A stretch of DNA of 53,227 nt from Hyphomicrobiales bacterium (GTDB lineage Bacteria; Pseudomonadota; Alphaproteobacteria; Rhizobiales; Aestuariivirgaceae): the NCBI GenBank assembly GCA_025359045.1, contig JANYHN010000069.1:1-53227 (forward strand), given 5' to 3'. Made by a program: the position numbers and the translations under genes. A model generated the notes under the pieces. The model did not search any database, was not told the DNA's origin, and worked only from the letters and a program-made list of their open reading frames with translations. Shown piece after piece: positions 45,170 to 53,227 of this stretch. How positions within the stretch are numbered: the first letter of the stretch is position 1; every line of letters begins with the position of its first letter.

Positions 45170-45951
45170 CAGTTCGTCGCCTGCCCTCGCTTACGCCTCA
45201 GATAAGACACAAAACTCACAGGTATCAAAAGTAAATAAAACCCAGCAATAATCGCCAGAGATTCCCAAGGAAATGCAATCAAAAACAAAACGCCCAAAGC
45301 CATCGCTGCAAGCAGCGGCAAAACCACTTCACGTGGAACCCGCGCTAAGGTCTTGCCGGAAAATGTTGGCACACGGCTCACCATTAAGATGGCGATCAGA
45401 ATCACAAAACCCGCGATGAATTTCGCGTGGTCGTGTGCATCTGCATAAAAACCAAGGAACTGATAATAAAAAGGTGAAAGCGCCAACAATGCGCCAGCAG
45501 GTGCAGGAATGCCGGTGAAGTAAGCAGCGCCCCAACTTGGCTTATGCGGGTCATCCAACGCCACATTAAACCGAGCCAAACGCAGTGCGGCAGCAATGGC
45601 CAGCATCAAACACACCACCCAGCCAAACGTTTTAAGACTGCTGAGGGCGCTGAAATAAAGCATGAGCGCTGGTGCCACGCCGAAATTCACAAAGTCCGCA
45701 AGAGAGTCAAGTTCTGCGCCAAAGCGTGATGTGCCATTGAGATAGCGTGCCAATCTGCCATCCATTGCATCAAGCACAATGGCGACAATGATAAAGCTGA
45801 CCGCAATTTCATAGCGCCCTTCGACAGAAAAGCGGATTGCCGTGATGCCGCTGCAAAGTGCCAGCAGCGTCAAAAGATTGGGCAGAAGAAATCTGATTGG
45901 CACAGGCTTAAATCTTTTGCGTTCGCTTTCTTGGGGCAGCATGTCAGCCAT
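45169..45951 (-). CDS. pssA: CDP-diacylglycerol-serine O-phosphatidyltransferase
   Basis: A 260-residue integral membrane enzyme with about seven helices. The CDP-alcohol phosphotransferase motif is DAMDGRLARYLNGTSRFG followed by AELDSLADFVNFG (D-G-x2-A-R...G-x3-D-x3-D). It makes phosphatidylserine from CDP-diacylglycerol and serine, the substrate of Psd encoded just upstream. Both junctions are 1-nt TGATG overlaps. Confidence 0.94.
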   Translation of the reverse strand: MADMLPQESERKRFKPVPIRFLLPNLLTLLALCSGITAIRFSVEGRYEIAVSFIIVAIVLDAMDGRLARYLNGTSRFGAELDSLADFVNFGVAPALMLYFSALSSLKTFGWVVCLMLAIAAALRLARFNVALDDPHKPSWGAAYFTGIPAPAGALLALSPFYYQFLGFYADAHDHAKFIAGFVILIAILMVSRVPTFSGKTLARVPREVVLPLLAAMALGVLFLIAFPWESLAIIAGFYLLLIPVSFVSYLRRKRGQATN

Positions 45952-46655
45952 CAGTCTTTACGGCCATTCCTGCTCGGGCCAAGTTGGCCTAAATCAGCCA
46001 GAACAGTTTCACCTGCGACGGCGCGCTGGCCCAAACAAGCCAAAGCCGCAACGCCCTTTGGCAGATAAACATCGACCCTGCTACCAAACCGGATCAAACC
46101 AAAACGCTGGCCCGCTTGCAAGCTGGTGCCCTCGTCAACAAATTTCACAATGCGGCGTGCGATCAAGCCAGCAATTTGCACAACGCCAATGCGCACACCA
46201 GTTCCCGTCTGCAACGTCAGTGCTTGGCGTTCATTGTCTTCGCTGGCCTTATCCAGCTCAGCATTCACAAAAAGTCCAGGCACATAGGTGAGCTTGGTGA
46301 TGCGCGCCGCAATCGGGCTGCGGTTAACATGCACATCAAACACATTCATGAAAATCGAAATACGAGTCATCATTTCGCGCGGCAGATCAAGCTCTGGTGG
46401 CGGGATCACGCTTTCAATGGCACTCACGCGGCCATCGGCTGGCGAAATGATGAGGCTATCTCCGAGTGGTGTCACCCGCTCCGGATCACGGAAGAAATAT
46501 GCGCACCAAGCGGTCAGCACCACGCCAATCCATGCAATGGGTTGATAGCCCAGCCAAAACAACAACAGGGTCACACCTGCAAAGACGGCAATAAACCGCC
46601 AACCCTCGCGGTGAACCGGGGCAAATGAACTTGTAACGCTTTGGATGATCGACAT
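45951..46655 (-). CDS. psd: Phosphatidylserine decarboxylase
   Basis: A 234-residue short-type Psd. The pro-enzyme cleavage site is in [14 protein letters not shown], where the Ser of GS becomes the pyruvoyl group. [13 protein letters not shown] holds the conserved His, and SPADGRVS is also typical. It makes phosphatidylethanolamine. I chose ATG 46655 ([13 protein letters not shown]), matching family length; the open frame upstream is longer. First gene of the psd-pssA-mmpL operon. Confidence 0.94.
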   Translation of the reverse strand: MSIIQSVTSSFAPVHREGWRFIAVFAGVTLLLFWLGYQPIAWIGVVLTAWCAYFFRDPERVTPLGDSLIISPADGRVSAIESVIPPPELDLPREMMTRISIFMNVFDVHVNRSPIAARITKLTYVPGLFVNAELDKASEDNERQALTLQTGTGVRIGVVQIAGLIARRIVKFVDEGTSLQAGQRFGLIRFGSRVDVYLPKGVAALACLGQRAVAGETVLADLGQLGPSRNGRKD

Positions 46656-46714
46656 AGGCACTCTGTAGCGGGTTTGTCTGGGTAAGGGAATCAATTCGTT
46701 GTCGCTGTATAATA

Positions 46715-46751
46715 GCAAAAAGCCCGCATTGCTGGAGGGAGCAAAGCGGGC
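46715..46751 (-). terminator. Terminator between ybjQ and psd
   Basis: Stem GCCCGC-A-TTGCT / AGCAA-A-GCGGGC with a six-base loop; on the minus strand a TTTTT tract follows (46716-46721). It ends ybjQ transcription 24 nt after its stop and isolates the psd operon. Confidence 0.85.
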
Positions 46752-46774
46752 CATTTTATGGCGTTAAAATAAAC

Positions 46775-47200
46775 TTAATGCAGATAACTTCCCACAACAC
46801 GCAGCGCTGGCTTTGGGATGAAAGGAATTGCCGAGAACGCGTCGTCGTTGTCTGCACGCTCAAACGCTGGAATGGCCGCTGGCAAAGCTTCGGTGCGCAC
46901 GGCTGTGCCCGTTGCAACCGCTGTAAACAGGCCTTCTGACATTTCGAACACTTCTAAGCGCATTCCGATGATGGCATCAGCACCCAAAAACTTGGCTTGC
47001 GCCTGAGCCTTTTTTTCGGCCTCTTCTTTCGCGTTATTCAAGCCCTCGGCCATATCGTCCATGCTTGAATATTGCAGGCCGCGTTGGCCGCCGTAGTTGT
47101 ATTTTGTGATGCGTTTCGACCAAAGGGCCGATCCGCGTACAACACCGAGCGTTTCTTCTGTGCTACGCCCGGCAATGGTCTCCATCGTGGTAATCTTCAT
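46775..47200 (-). CDS. YbjQ/UPF0145 family protein (DUF74)
   Basis: A 141-residue small protein of the YbjQ family, with the N-terminal strand MKITTMETIAGRSTEETLGVVRG, a coiled middle helix (NNAKEEAEKKAQAQAKFLGADAI) and GMRLEVFEMSEGLFTAVATGTAV. The C-terminal 35 residues (PAAIPAFERADNDDAF...) exceed the usual 105-residue family length. Function unknown; the fold forms pentamers and is often labelled heavy-metal binding. It stands alone with its own terminator. Confidence 0.88.
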   Translation of the reverse strand: MKITTMETIAGRSTEETLGVVRGSALWSKRITKYNYGGQRGLQYSSMDDMAEGLNNAKEEAEKKAQAQAKFLGADAIIGMRLEVFEMSEGLFTAVATGTAVRTEALPAAIPAFERADNDDAFSAIPFIPKPALRVVGSYLH

Positions 47201-47431
47201 TTGACTTAGTCCCCAAATTGTTATGGCGCTGCTTTCTGTTATCCGAAAACTTTGGCACCGGTCCCGTTTCCCGCATTTAACTTGCGGTTGATGGAGGTAG
47301 TATTAGGTTGCAAATGTAAACAAAGATGAATCTGAATGGCATTTGCATCAAATTTGACGCGAATTTTTGGCTCATTTGAGTGATTAGGTTAATGGCCGCT
47401 TCGAGATCGTGCTTACCGAAAAGTTGATTCA

Positions 47432-49315
47432 CTAAGCGTTTATCTTAGTCCTTAACAGCTCTTCAGCTTTCGGCCCGCGCTCGTCCAAATTCTGCGCCAG
47501 TTTGCGCCGCGCTTCATCAGCCTCTTGCTGGCGATTCCACATGTCAGCGTAAAGGCCCTTCTTTTTCAGCAACACTTTATGTGTGCCGCGCTCAGCAATC
47601 TCACCTTTTTCAAGTACAATTATTTCATCAGCATCGACCACGGTCGAAAGACGATGCGCGATGACAACCGTTGTGCGATTTTTTGAGATACGTTTCAGTT
47701 CGGTTTGAATGTCTTGTTCGGTCAAGCTGTCGAGCGCAGAGGTTGCTTCATCCAGCACTAATATCGGTGGCCCCTTCAAAATTGTTCGTGCAATCGACAC
47801 GCGCTGCTTTTCACCGCCCGAAAGCTTCAATCCACGCTCACCCACCATTGCGTCATATCCAAGCGGCAAGCTCATCACGAATTTATGGATCTGCGCCATC
47901 TTTGCCGCTTCTTCAACTTCGGCGTCGGTAGCATCTGGTCTGCCATAGCGAATATTATAGCGGATCGTATCATTAAACAGCACCGTGTCTTGCGGCACCA
48001 TGCCGATCGCCTTGCGTAATGTTTCCTGCTGCACATCAGCAATGTTTTGCCCATCGATCAAAATGCGCCCGCTTGTAATGTCATAGAAACGGAACAACAA
48101 ACGCGAGATCGTTGATTTGCCAGCACCCGATGGGCCAACAATGGCCACGGTTTTTCCGGCTGGTACATGCAGCGAAATATTTTTTAAAATGGGGCGCGCC
48201 GCGTCATAAGCAAAGGAGACATTATCAAAAACAATATCGCCCTTTGCTGCTTTGAACTCTGGCGCATTTGGTTTGTCGGAAATCTCTGCGTTCTGGCGCA
48301 AAATTCCAAACATCCCTTCCACATCGATAAGGCCTTGCTTGATTTCACGATATGACGAGCCGATAAAATTGAGCGGCATATAGAGCTGGATCATCAAAGC
48401 ATTGATCATCACAAAATCGCCAATGGTACTGTTGCCCTTGGTAATCGATAGTCCGGCCATGACCATAACAATGGTGAGGCCAACCGAATAAATCGCCGCT
48501 TGGCCGGCGTTCAACACGGCGAGCGACACCCAAGTCTTAATTGCCGCCTGTTCATAAACCGCCATAGAGCTATCATAACGATTGGCCTCGTGGGCTTCAT
48601 TGCCGAAATATTTCACTGTTTCGAAATTGAGCAAACTGTCGATGGCTTTCGTACCTGCATCATTGTCAGCGTTGTTCATGGTCCGACGAATATCAATCCG
48701 GCGTTCCGTGGCCCAATAAGTAAACCAGAGATAGGCTACAACCGTCGCCGCGATCACTGCAACGTAAGTCCAACCAAATGAATAGGCCAGCACACCACAA
48801 ACCAAGGCGATTTCAAGCATGGTCGGAAAAGTATTGAATAGTGAAAACCGTAAAACAGAATCAACACCATTTATGCCGCGCGAAATAATGCGCGAAAGCC
48901 CGCCCGTGCGGCGTTCCAAGTGAAACTTCAAACTCAAGGCATGAAGATGTTTAAAGGTGCTGAATGAAAGTTCGCGCACTGCGCGCTGGCCCACTTTGGC
49001 AAACACTGCATCGCGCATCTGGCCAAACACCACCATCATGATGCGCCCAACGCCATAAGCCATAACCATAAAAAACGGCACACTGAGCAATGCCACTTCT
49101 ATACCCTTGCTGGCTGCTAATGAATCCGTTGCCCACTTGAACGCATAGGGGGTGAGCACAGTGATGATTTTCGAACTCACCAGCAACAATAATGCGATCA
49201 CAACCCGCGCCTTAATATCCGCCCTGCCCTTGGGCCAGAGCAGCGGTAGTAAGCCTTTCATGGTTTCCCACTGGCTGGTTTCGCCAGTTGGCTTCGTCAT
49301 TGCTGAATCCATCAT
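47432..49315 (-). CDS. Atm1-type ABC exporter (permease-ATPase fusion)
   Basis: A 627-residue half-transporter: N-terminal six-helix domain (about 35-330) and C-terminal ATPase (about 355-595) with Walker A GPSGAGKST, signature LSGGEKQR and Walker B LVLDEATSALD. The membrane segment resembles Atm1/HMT1 exporters, which move glutathione-linked sulfur or metal conjugates and serve Fe-S homeostasis. The C-terminus ends in a charged helix. It overlaps the LysM protein gene by ATGA, so the two are made together. MmsbA-type lipid flippase is the less likely alternative. Confidence 0.88.
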   Translation of the reverse strand: MMDSAMTKPTGETSQWETMKGLLPLLWPKGRADIKARVVIALLLLVSSKIITVLTPYAFKWATDSLAASKGIEVALLSVPFFMVMAYGVGRIMMVVFGQMRDAVFAKVGQRAVRELSFSTFKHLHALSLKFHLERRTGGLSRIISRGINGVDSVLRFSLFNTFPTMLEIALVCGVLAYSFGWTYVAVIAATVVAYLWFTYWATERRIDIRRTMNNADNDAGTKAIDSLLNFETVKYFGNEAHEANRYDSSMAVYEQAAIKTWVSLAVLNAGQAAIYSVGLTIVMVMAGLSITKGNSTIGDFVMINALMIQLYMPLNFIGSSYREIKQGLIDVEGMFGILRQNAEISDKPNAPEFKAAKGDIVFDNVSFAYDAARPILKNISLHVPAGKTVAIVGPSGAGKSTISRLLFRFYDITSGRILIDGQNIADVQQETLRKAIGMVPQDTVLFNDTIRYNIRYGRPDATDAEVEEAAKMAQIHKFVMSLPLGYDAMVGERGLKLSGGEKQRVSIARTILKGPPILVLDEATSALDSLTEQDIQTELKRISKNRTTVVIAHRLSTVVDADEIIVLEKGEIAERGTHKVLLKKKGLYADMWNRQQEADEARRKLAQNLDERGPKAEELLRTKINA

Positions 49316-50451
49316 GGAGTGGTGGCCAGCGGCGTTGTAATAATCTGGCCAGGATAGATCAGGCGCGGATTTTTGATGAGCGCTTTGTTCGCTTCATACA
49401 AAACCGTATACTGACGACCAAACCCATAAAGATTTCGCGAAATCACCCAGAGGTTATCGCCGGGCTGGATGGTAAGTGATGTTGGCTTTGCCACTTCAAC
49501 CTTTGCCGTGGCAGGCGCTGATTCAACCTTCGCCTCGGCGGCAGGCGTTTCAACCTTTGCGGGCGGATTGGCAGCAGCAACAACGGCTGCAGCCTTTGCT
49601 GCATCTTCACGCTTGAACGGAACTTCAATGCGCGACGCTACGTCGCCCTTTGCATCCATCTGGTCGAGGCGCAGCGTAAATGTGCCGGGCTTGATTGTCG
49701 TGCCGCCGCTATAATTCCATTTGCCCAAATCATCGGCCTTGGTTTCGCCGAGATAAATATTATCAACATAGATGCGCACTGGCGCTTTGGGTGAAGCGCG
49801 CCCGGCAAATTGAATATCGCCCGTGGCGCCATAATCAATGGCATCTAGCGCCACGTCATTTGTCAAAGGTTTCGGCGCTTGAATTATTTTCGTCGGCGCA
49901 TCGGGTGTCAACACAGCAACCGTATTCTCGCCTTCGCCCTTGGGCTTTACAGCGACGGCGACAGTTTGCTTGGACACTTGGGTCACACCTGCAGTGGTGG
50001 TTTCCAGTGTCAGCGCGCCTGCACCCGCCGGAAGCGCTTTTTCAGGAATCATGACGAATGATCCATCGGCCGTCGCCTTTGTCGAAGCCACAACAACACC
50101 ATTGAGCTTGGCTACCACATCAGTGCCCGGTGCTGCGCGACCAGCGATGACAGCCTCACCATTGGTTTCAACTCGAACCGTGTCAAAGCTTGGTACAATG
50201 GGTTCAACTACTTTTGGCGTTTCCACTGGCTTGGCTGGTGTTACTGCAGCGGCCATTTGTTGCTCTACAGGCTTTACTGCTTCGACTTTAGGCGCTTCAA
50301 CAACGGGAACTTCAACTTTTGGCGCTGTGGCAACGGGTGCAGTGATCTTTGCAGGTTCAGGCACCATCGCCGGGCGGGTGGAAACATAACCAAAGGCACC
50401 TGCCGCAATTACGGCAAGTGAGGTGAATACAGCGATAGGGTTAATCTTCAT
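49312..50451 (-). CDS. LysM-domain envelope protein
   Basis: A 379-residue protein with an N-terminal membrane/signal helix (about 6-25), a long Pro/Ala/Val/Lys-rich linker (about 30-85), two Ig-like beta domains (about 95-180 and 205-285), a second linker and a C-terminal LysM domain (about 325-375; SLTIQPGDNLWVISRNLYG). It would span from the inner membrane to peptidoglycan. It overlaps the Atm1-type exporter gene. Divergent from the LOG gene by 106 bp. The linkers are compositionally biased but the frame is clean. Confidence 0.88.
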   Translation of the reverse strand: MKINPIAVFTSLAVIAAGAFGYVSTRPAMVPEPAKITAPVATAPKVEVPVVEAPKVEAVKPVEQQMAAAVTPAKPVETPKVVEPIVPSFDTVRVETNGEAVIAGRAAPGTDVVAKLNGVVVASTKATADGSFVMIPEKALPAGAGALTLETTTAGVTQVSKQTVAVAVKPKGEGENTVAVLTPDAPTKIIQAPKPLTNDVALDAIDYGATGDIQFAGRASPKAPVRIYVDNIYLGETKADDLGKWNYSGGTTIKPGTFTLRLDQMDAKGDVASRIEVPFKREDAAKAAAVVAAANPPAKVETPAAEAKVESAPATAKVEVAKPTSLTIQPGDNLWVISRNLYGFGRQYTVLYEANKALIKNPRLIYPGQIITTPLATTP

Positions 50452-50557
50452 GTTATTTAAAATCCGTCGGGTTAAGTCAAAACGCTCTAGGTGCTATATA
50501 AGCGCGAGTCGGGGGTTTCATAAGGCCCCGCTTTACACAATGCAAACCGGAGAAACC

Positions 50558-51160
50558 ATGGTTATTCCTACCCATCGTCTGTGCGTTTATTGCGGTTCTG
50601 GCCCGGGTCGAAACCCGGCCTATATGCAGGCCGCCGACGATTTGGGTGTTGCAATGGCAAGCGCAGGCATCGGGCTGGTTTATGGGGGCGGCGGCATGGG
50701 GCTGATGGGGCAAGTGGCGCGCGGTGTTCTGTCGGCGGGCGGGCATGTGACGGGCATCATCCCAGAGTTTCTGGTCAATCGCGAGCGCATGCTTGAAGGC
50801 GTTTCGGAACTCATTGTCACCAACACAATGCACGAACGCAAAACCATGATGTTTGAAAAGGCCACCGGCTTTGTGGCGCTGCCTGGCGGTGTCGGCACCC
50901 TTGAAGAGCTGGCCGAAATTACCACTTGGGCTCAACTCGGCCAACACGCCAAGCCATTGATTGTGTGTAACATTGAAAATTATTGGGATCCCTTATTGGT
51001 GTTGCTTGATCACATGCGCGCTGAAAACTTTATTCGCGCAGGCATGGAAGTATTGGTTGAAGTGGCAAAAACGGCCGCAGACGTCGTGCCGATCTACCGG
51101 CATCGCCGTTCAGTCACTGTTGACAAAGTTCCGCTGAAGATAATTCAAGATAAGCTTTAG
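50558..51160 (+). CDS. LOG-family nucleotide 5'-monophosphate nucleosidase (TIGR00730)
   Basis: A 200-residue Rossmann-fold protein with the LOG signatures CVYCGSGPG, YGGGGMGLMG and the catalytic PGGVGTLEE motif. Relatives cleave the ribose-base bond of adenosine or cytokinin monophosphates, and act in nucleotide salvage in bacteria. I chose ATG 50558 with CGGAGA just upstream; the frame is open for 45 codons further left without function. A promoter-like repeat lies just beyond its 3' end on the other strand. Confidence 0.93.
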   Translation: MVIPTHRLCVYCGSGPGRNPAYMQAADDLGVAMASAGIGLVYGGGGMGLMGQVARGVLSAGGHVTGIIPEFLVNRERMLEGVSELIVTNTMHERKTMMFEKATGFVALPGGVGTLEELAEITTWAQLGQHAKPLIVCNIENYWDPLLVLLDHMRAENFIRAGMEVLVEVAKTAADVVPIYRHRRSVTVDKVPLKIIQDKL

Positions 51161-51182
51161 CCCAGCTCTCCGGATTTATCGG

Positions 51183-51211
51183 TATCTAGCAGGTTCACCG
51201 TACGCTGTCAA
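51183..51211 (-). promoter_or_regulatory. Second copy of the promoter-like palindromic repeat
   Basis: Minus strand: TTGACA (51211-51206), 17-nt spacer, TAGATA (51188-51183). Bases 51186-51211 match 365-390 except for one C/G change inside the palindrome. It lies 4 nt after the rarD stop and would be read antisense into the LOG gene. Confidence 0.45.
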
Positions 51212-51214
51212 GGA

Positions 51215-52111
51215 CTATTTTACTGGTTTAGAACTTTCTGTTTGAAGCGCAGAAATCGAGTATATCGCCAGTGCCATCCAAATGATTCCAAACGAGATCA
51301 ATTTCCATTGATCAATAGTTTCGTGGAAAACATAAATCGCCGCCAAGAAAACCATCGTTGGTGAAAGATATTGCAGCAATCCCGCCGTTGAATATCGGAT
51401 GCGCTTGAGGGAGGCCGCATAGAATATCAGTGCTCCAGATGTCAGAGCGCCACAACCCATAAGCATCAACGTATCAAAAGCATTATCACCAAAATGCGTC
51501 ATCCCATTTTTTGCCAGCCAAATCTCAACACCAATGAGCGGCAGCGCAATCAATAACACTTCAACAAAAAAACCTGGAACAGGTGAAACAGCAATCGTCT
51601 TGCGCAATAAACCATACAAACAAAACGAAGCGGCCAGAGACAACCCCAAAAACGGAAACACACCCGTTGCGATTGTTTCAAACGTGACTGCCACGCAGGC
51701 CAATCCAATAGCCACCATCTGTAATTTTTTAAACCGCTCATGCAGAAAAATATAACCCACGGCCACATTCATCAGAGGATTAATAAAATAGCCAAGGCTT
51801 GCTTCAAGCGCGCGCCCATGTTGAATGCACCAGATATAAAGCGTCCAATTGAAAACAATAATGGCGCTCGTTAATGTTAAAATCAGTACCATCTTAGGGT
51901 TTTTTAGAACAACCCAAACTTCATCAAACTGCCCAAGCCACCACACCACAACGGCCGCAATCGGGATGGACCAAACACCGCGATTGACAGCGATCTCCAT
52001 CGGATTGATGTGACGGATCAACCCAAAATAAACAGCCATTCCGCCCCAAAACAAATGGGCAATGACGGCGAAGATCACGCCCTTGTTCGGCTCACTCAAT
52101 TTTGCATACAT
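51215..52111 (-). CDS. rarD: RarD-type EamA transporter
   Basis: A 298-residue ten-helix member of the RarD (chloramphenicol-sensitive) branch of the EamA/DMT family. Characteristic segments are GGMAVYFGLIRHINPMEI and NRGVWSIP near the N-terminus and LQYLSPTMVFLAAIYVFHE near the C-terminus. Substrate unknown. It starts 3 bp after the cimA stop, so it is in the same transcript. Confidence 0.9.
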   Translation of the reverse strand: MYAKLSEPNKGVIFAVIAHLFWGGMAVYFGLIRHINPMEIAVNRGVWSIPIAAVVVWWLGQFDEVWVVLKNPKMVLILTLTSAIIVFNWTLYIWCIQHGRALEASLGYFINPLMNVAVGYIFLHERFKKLQMVAIGLACVAVTFETIATGVFPFLGLSLAASFCLYGLLRKTIAVSPVPGFFVEVLLIALPLIGVEIWLAKNGMTHFGDNAFDTLMLMGCGALTSGALIFYAASLKRIRYSTAGLLQYLSPTMVFLAAIYVFHETIDQWKLISFGIIWMALAIYSISALQTESSKPVK

Positions 52112-52114
52112 AAT

Positions 52115-53227
52115 TTAAGCGCTAACACCTTCGCGCAACAGCTTGAAGATGATGGCATCGAGCAATGCTTGAAAAGAAGCCTCAACAATATTGGGTGAAA
52201 CCCCAACCGTAAACCAGCGTTCGCCCTTGGCATCTTTGCTTTCAATCAAAACCCGCGTGGTTGCGCTCGTGCCACCATTGAGGATCCGCACTTTGTAATC
52301 AACCAATTCCATATCATCAATATAACGTTGATAACGCCCAAGGTCTTTGCGCAAAGCGACATCAAGTGCGCTCACAGGGCCATTGCCCTCGCCCGTGCTG
52401 GTGAGGATTTCATCACCCACCTTCACTTTCACTTCCGCCTGTGAATACATCTGACCGTTCTGTTGGCCCACATTCACTTGAAAGGTTTCGACATCAAAAT
52501 AATGTGGCACATTGCCCAGTGTGCGTCTTGCCAACAATTCAAACGAAGCATCCGCGCCATCATAAGAATAGCCATTATTCTCGCGCTCCTTCACTTCTCG
52601 CAGTAAATGATCCAAACGCGGATCATCTTTGGCAATATCAAGATTGATGCGTGTTAATTCTGCCAACAGATTCGATTTGCCCGCCTGATCAGAAACCAGA
52701 ATGCGGCGGTTGTTACCCACACTTGAAGGCGGCACATGTTCATAAGTCTCAGGCTCTTTGGCCAAAGCCGAAGCATGAATGCCGGCCTTGGTGGCAAACG
52801 CACTTTTGCCGACATATGGCGCTTGCGCATTGGGTGCGCGGTTCAGCAGCTCATCGAAGCCACGGGAAATTGACGTGAGTTGTTTTACGTCAACCCCAAT
52901 CTCAAATCGCTCCGTGTACGGACGTTTCAGCGCAAGTGTCCCAATGATCGAAATCAAATTAGCATTGCCGCAGCGTTCACCAATGCCATTGAGTGTTCCC
53001 TGAATTTGGCAAGCACCTGCATCAACCGCAGCCAGTGAATTGGCAACCGCCTGCTCTGTGTCATTATGCGCATGAATGCCAAGATTCGAACCCGGAATAA
53101 TTTTCGTCATTGTACGGACGATTTCACTCACTTCGGATGGCAGCGTTCCACCGTTGGTATCACAGAGAACAACCCACCGCGCACCGGAGTCATAAGCCGC
53201 CTTAGCGCAAGCGGTTGCATATTCAGG
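52115..53227 (-). CDS. cimA: Citramalate synthase (partial, C-terminal 370 residues)
   Basis: The gene enters from the right edge. The visible part has the end of the TIM barrel (WVVLCDTNGGTLPSEVSEIV, then IHAHNDTEQAVANSLAAVDA, NGIGERCGNANL) and the full C-terminal LeuA-type regulatory dimer domain (about the last 140 residues). It matches the TIGR00977 citramalate synthase family, which makes (R)-citramalate from pyruvate and acetyl-CoA for isoleucine. The HAHND metal motif is intact. A 2-isopropylmalate synthase is less likely. The frame is open to the edge with no upstream start. Confidence 0.9.
   Translation of the reverse strand, partial: PEYATACAKAAYDSGARWVVLCDTNGGTLPSEVSEIVRTMTKIIPGSNLGIHAHNDTEQAVANSLAAVDAGACQIQGTLNGIGERCGNANLISIIGTLALKRPYTERFEIGVDVKQLTSISRGFDELLNRAPNAQAPYVGKSAFATKAGIHASALAKEPETYEHVPPSSVGNNRRILVSDQAGKSNLLAELTRINLDIAKDDPRLDHLLREVKERENNGYSYDGADASFELLARRTLGNVPHYFDVETFQVNVGQQNGQMYSQAEVKVKVGDEILTSTGEGNGPVSALDVALRKDLGRYQRYIDDMELVDYKVRILNGGTSATTRVLIESKDAKGERWFTVGVSPNIVEASFQALLDAIIFKLLREGVSA

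Noticed and set aside
1..53227. tRNA, rRNA, CRISPR, prophage, integrase or intact insertion sequence
   Set aside because: I looked on both strands for T-loop and acceptor patterns, spaced repeats, and transposase or integrase frames and found none.

Overview
The window reads as a chromosomal segment of an alphaproteobacterium, most likely Hyphomicrobiales (Rhizobiales). The grounds are the family make-up (DUF1638 + MtbC-type corrinoid protein + Bmt, SoeABC-type molybdoenzyme, Atm1-type ABC exporter beside a LysM protein, TIGR00977 citramalate synthase), a rhizobial-style palindromic intergenic element at 4913-5082, and moderate GC by eye. Genes are tightly packed and many overlap by 1 or 4 nt. 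I saw no rRNA, tRNA, CRISPR array, prophage or intact insertion sequence. The only gene-free stretch above 300 bp is 42151-42604, which holds the C-terminal remnant of a copper P-type ATPase.

Left third (1-12.9 kb), one-carbon, methyl and sulfur metabolism: a partial rhodanese, a DUF1638 protein, a B12-binding corrinoid protein (MtbC type), a betaine/homocysteine S-methyltransferase (Bmt) with a SahR-like operator, two class-V aminotransferases, a Gfo/Idh/MocA dehydrogenase, an ACT-domain protein, a PAP2 phosphatase, and a three-subunit molybdopterin oxidoreductase that best fits the cytoplasmic sulfite dehydrogenase SoeABC. Two tandem Flp pilin genes lie on the opposite strand between DUF1638 and mtbC.

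13-26.5 kb: a MocR regulator overlapping an EamA exporter, divergent from soeA; an Lrp regulator divergent from alanine dehydrogenase; a JmjC/cupin-like protein overlapping a FemAB-like acyltransferase; rpmF, mtgA and ispA; and a zur-znuC-znuB-ispG-yiiX run headed by a palindromic Zur box that overlaps the -10 region. No znuA is present. A small cupin and a phosphotransacetylase follow.

26.6-42.6 kb: a periplasmic TAXI-like binding protein overlapping a one-TM protein with a C-terminal Sel1-like stretch, a ThDP-dependent enzyme, a YcbB-type L,D-transpeptidase, then a polyamine island. The island has a glutamine-synthetase-like PuuA, a PuuB-like oxidase, a SpeB-type ureohydrolase, a PotFGHI-type ABC importer with an intra-operon hairpin after the binding protein, and a putrescine-type aminotransferase. 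Together they would import putrescine (or release it from agmatine) and degrade it by glutamylation or transamination. No PuuC or PuuD is in view.

42.6-53.2 kb, envelope: psd-pssA-mmpL/hpnN joined by 1-nt TGATG overlaps, YbjQ, a LysM protein overlapping an Atm1-type ABC exporter, a LOG-family nucleosidase, RarD and a partial citramalate synthase. A 26-bp promoter-like palindromic block occurs twice (365-390 and 51186-51211), both times just 3' of a minus-strand stop codon.
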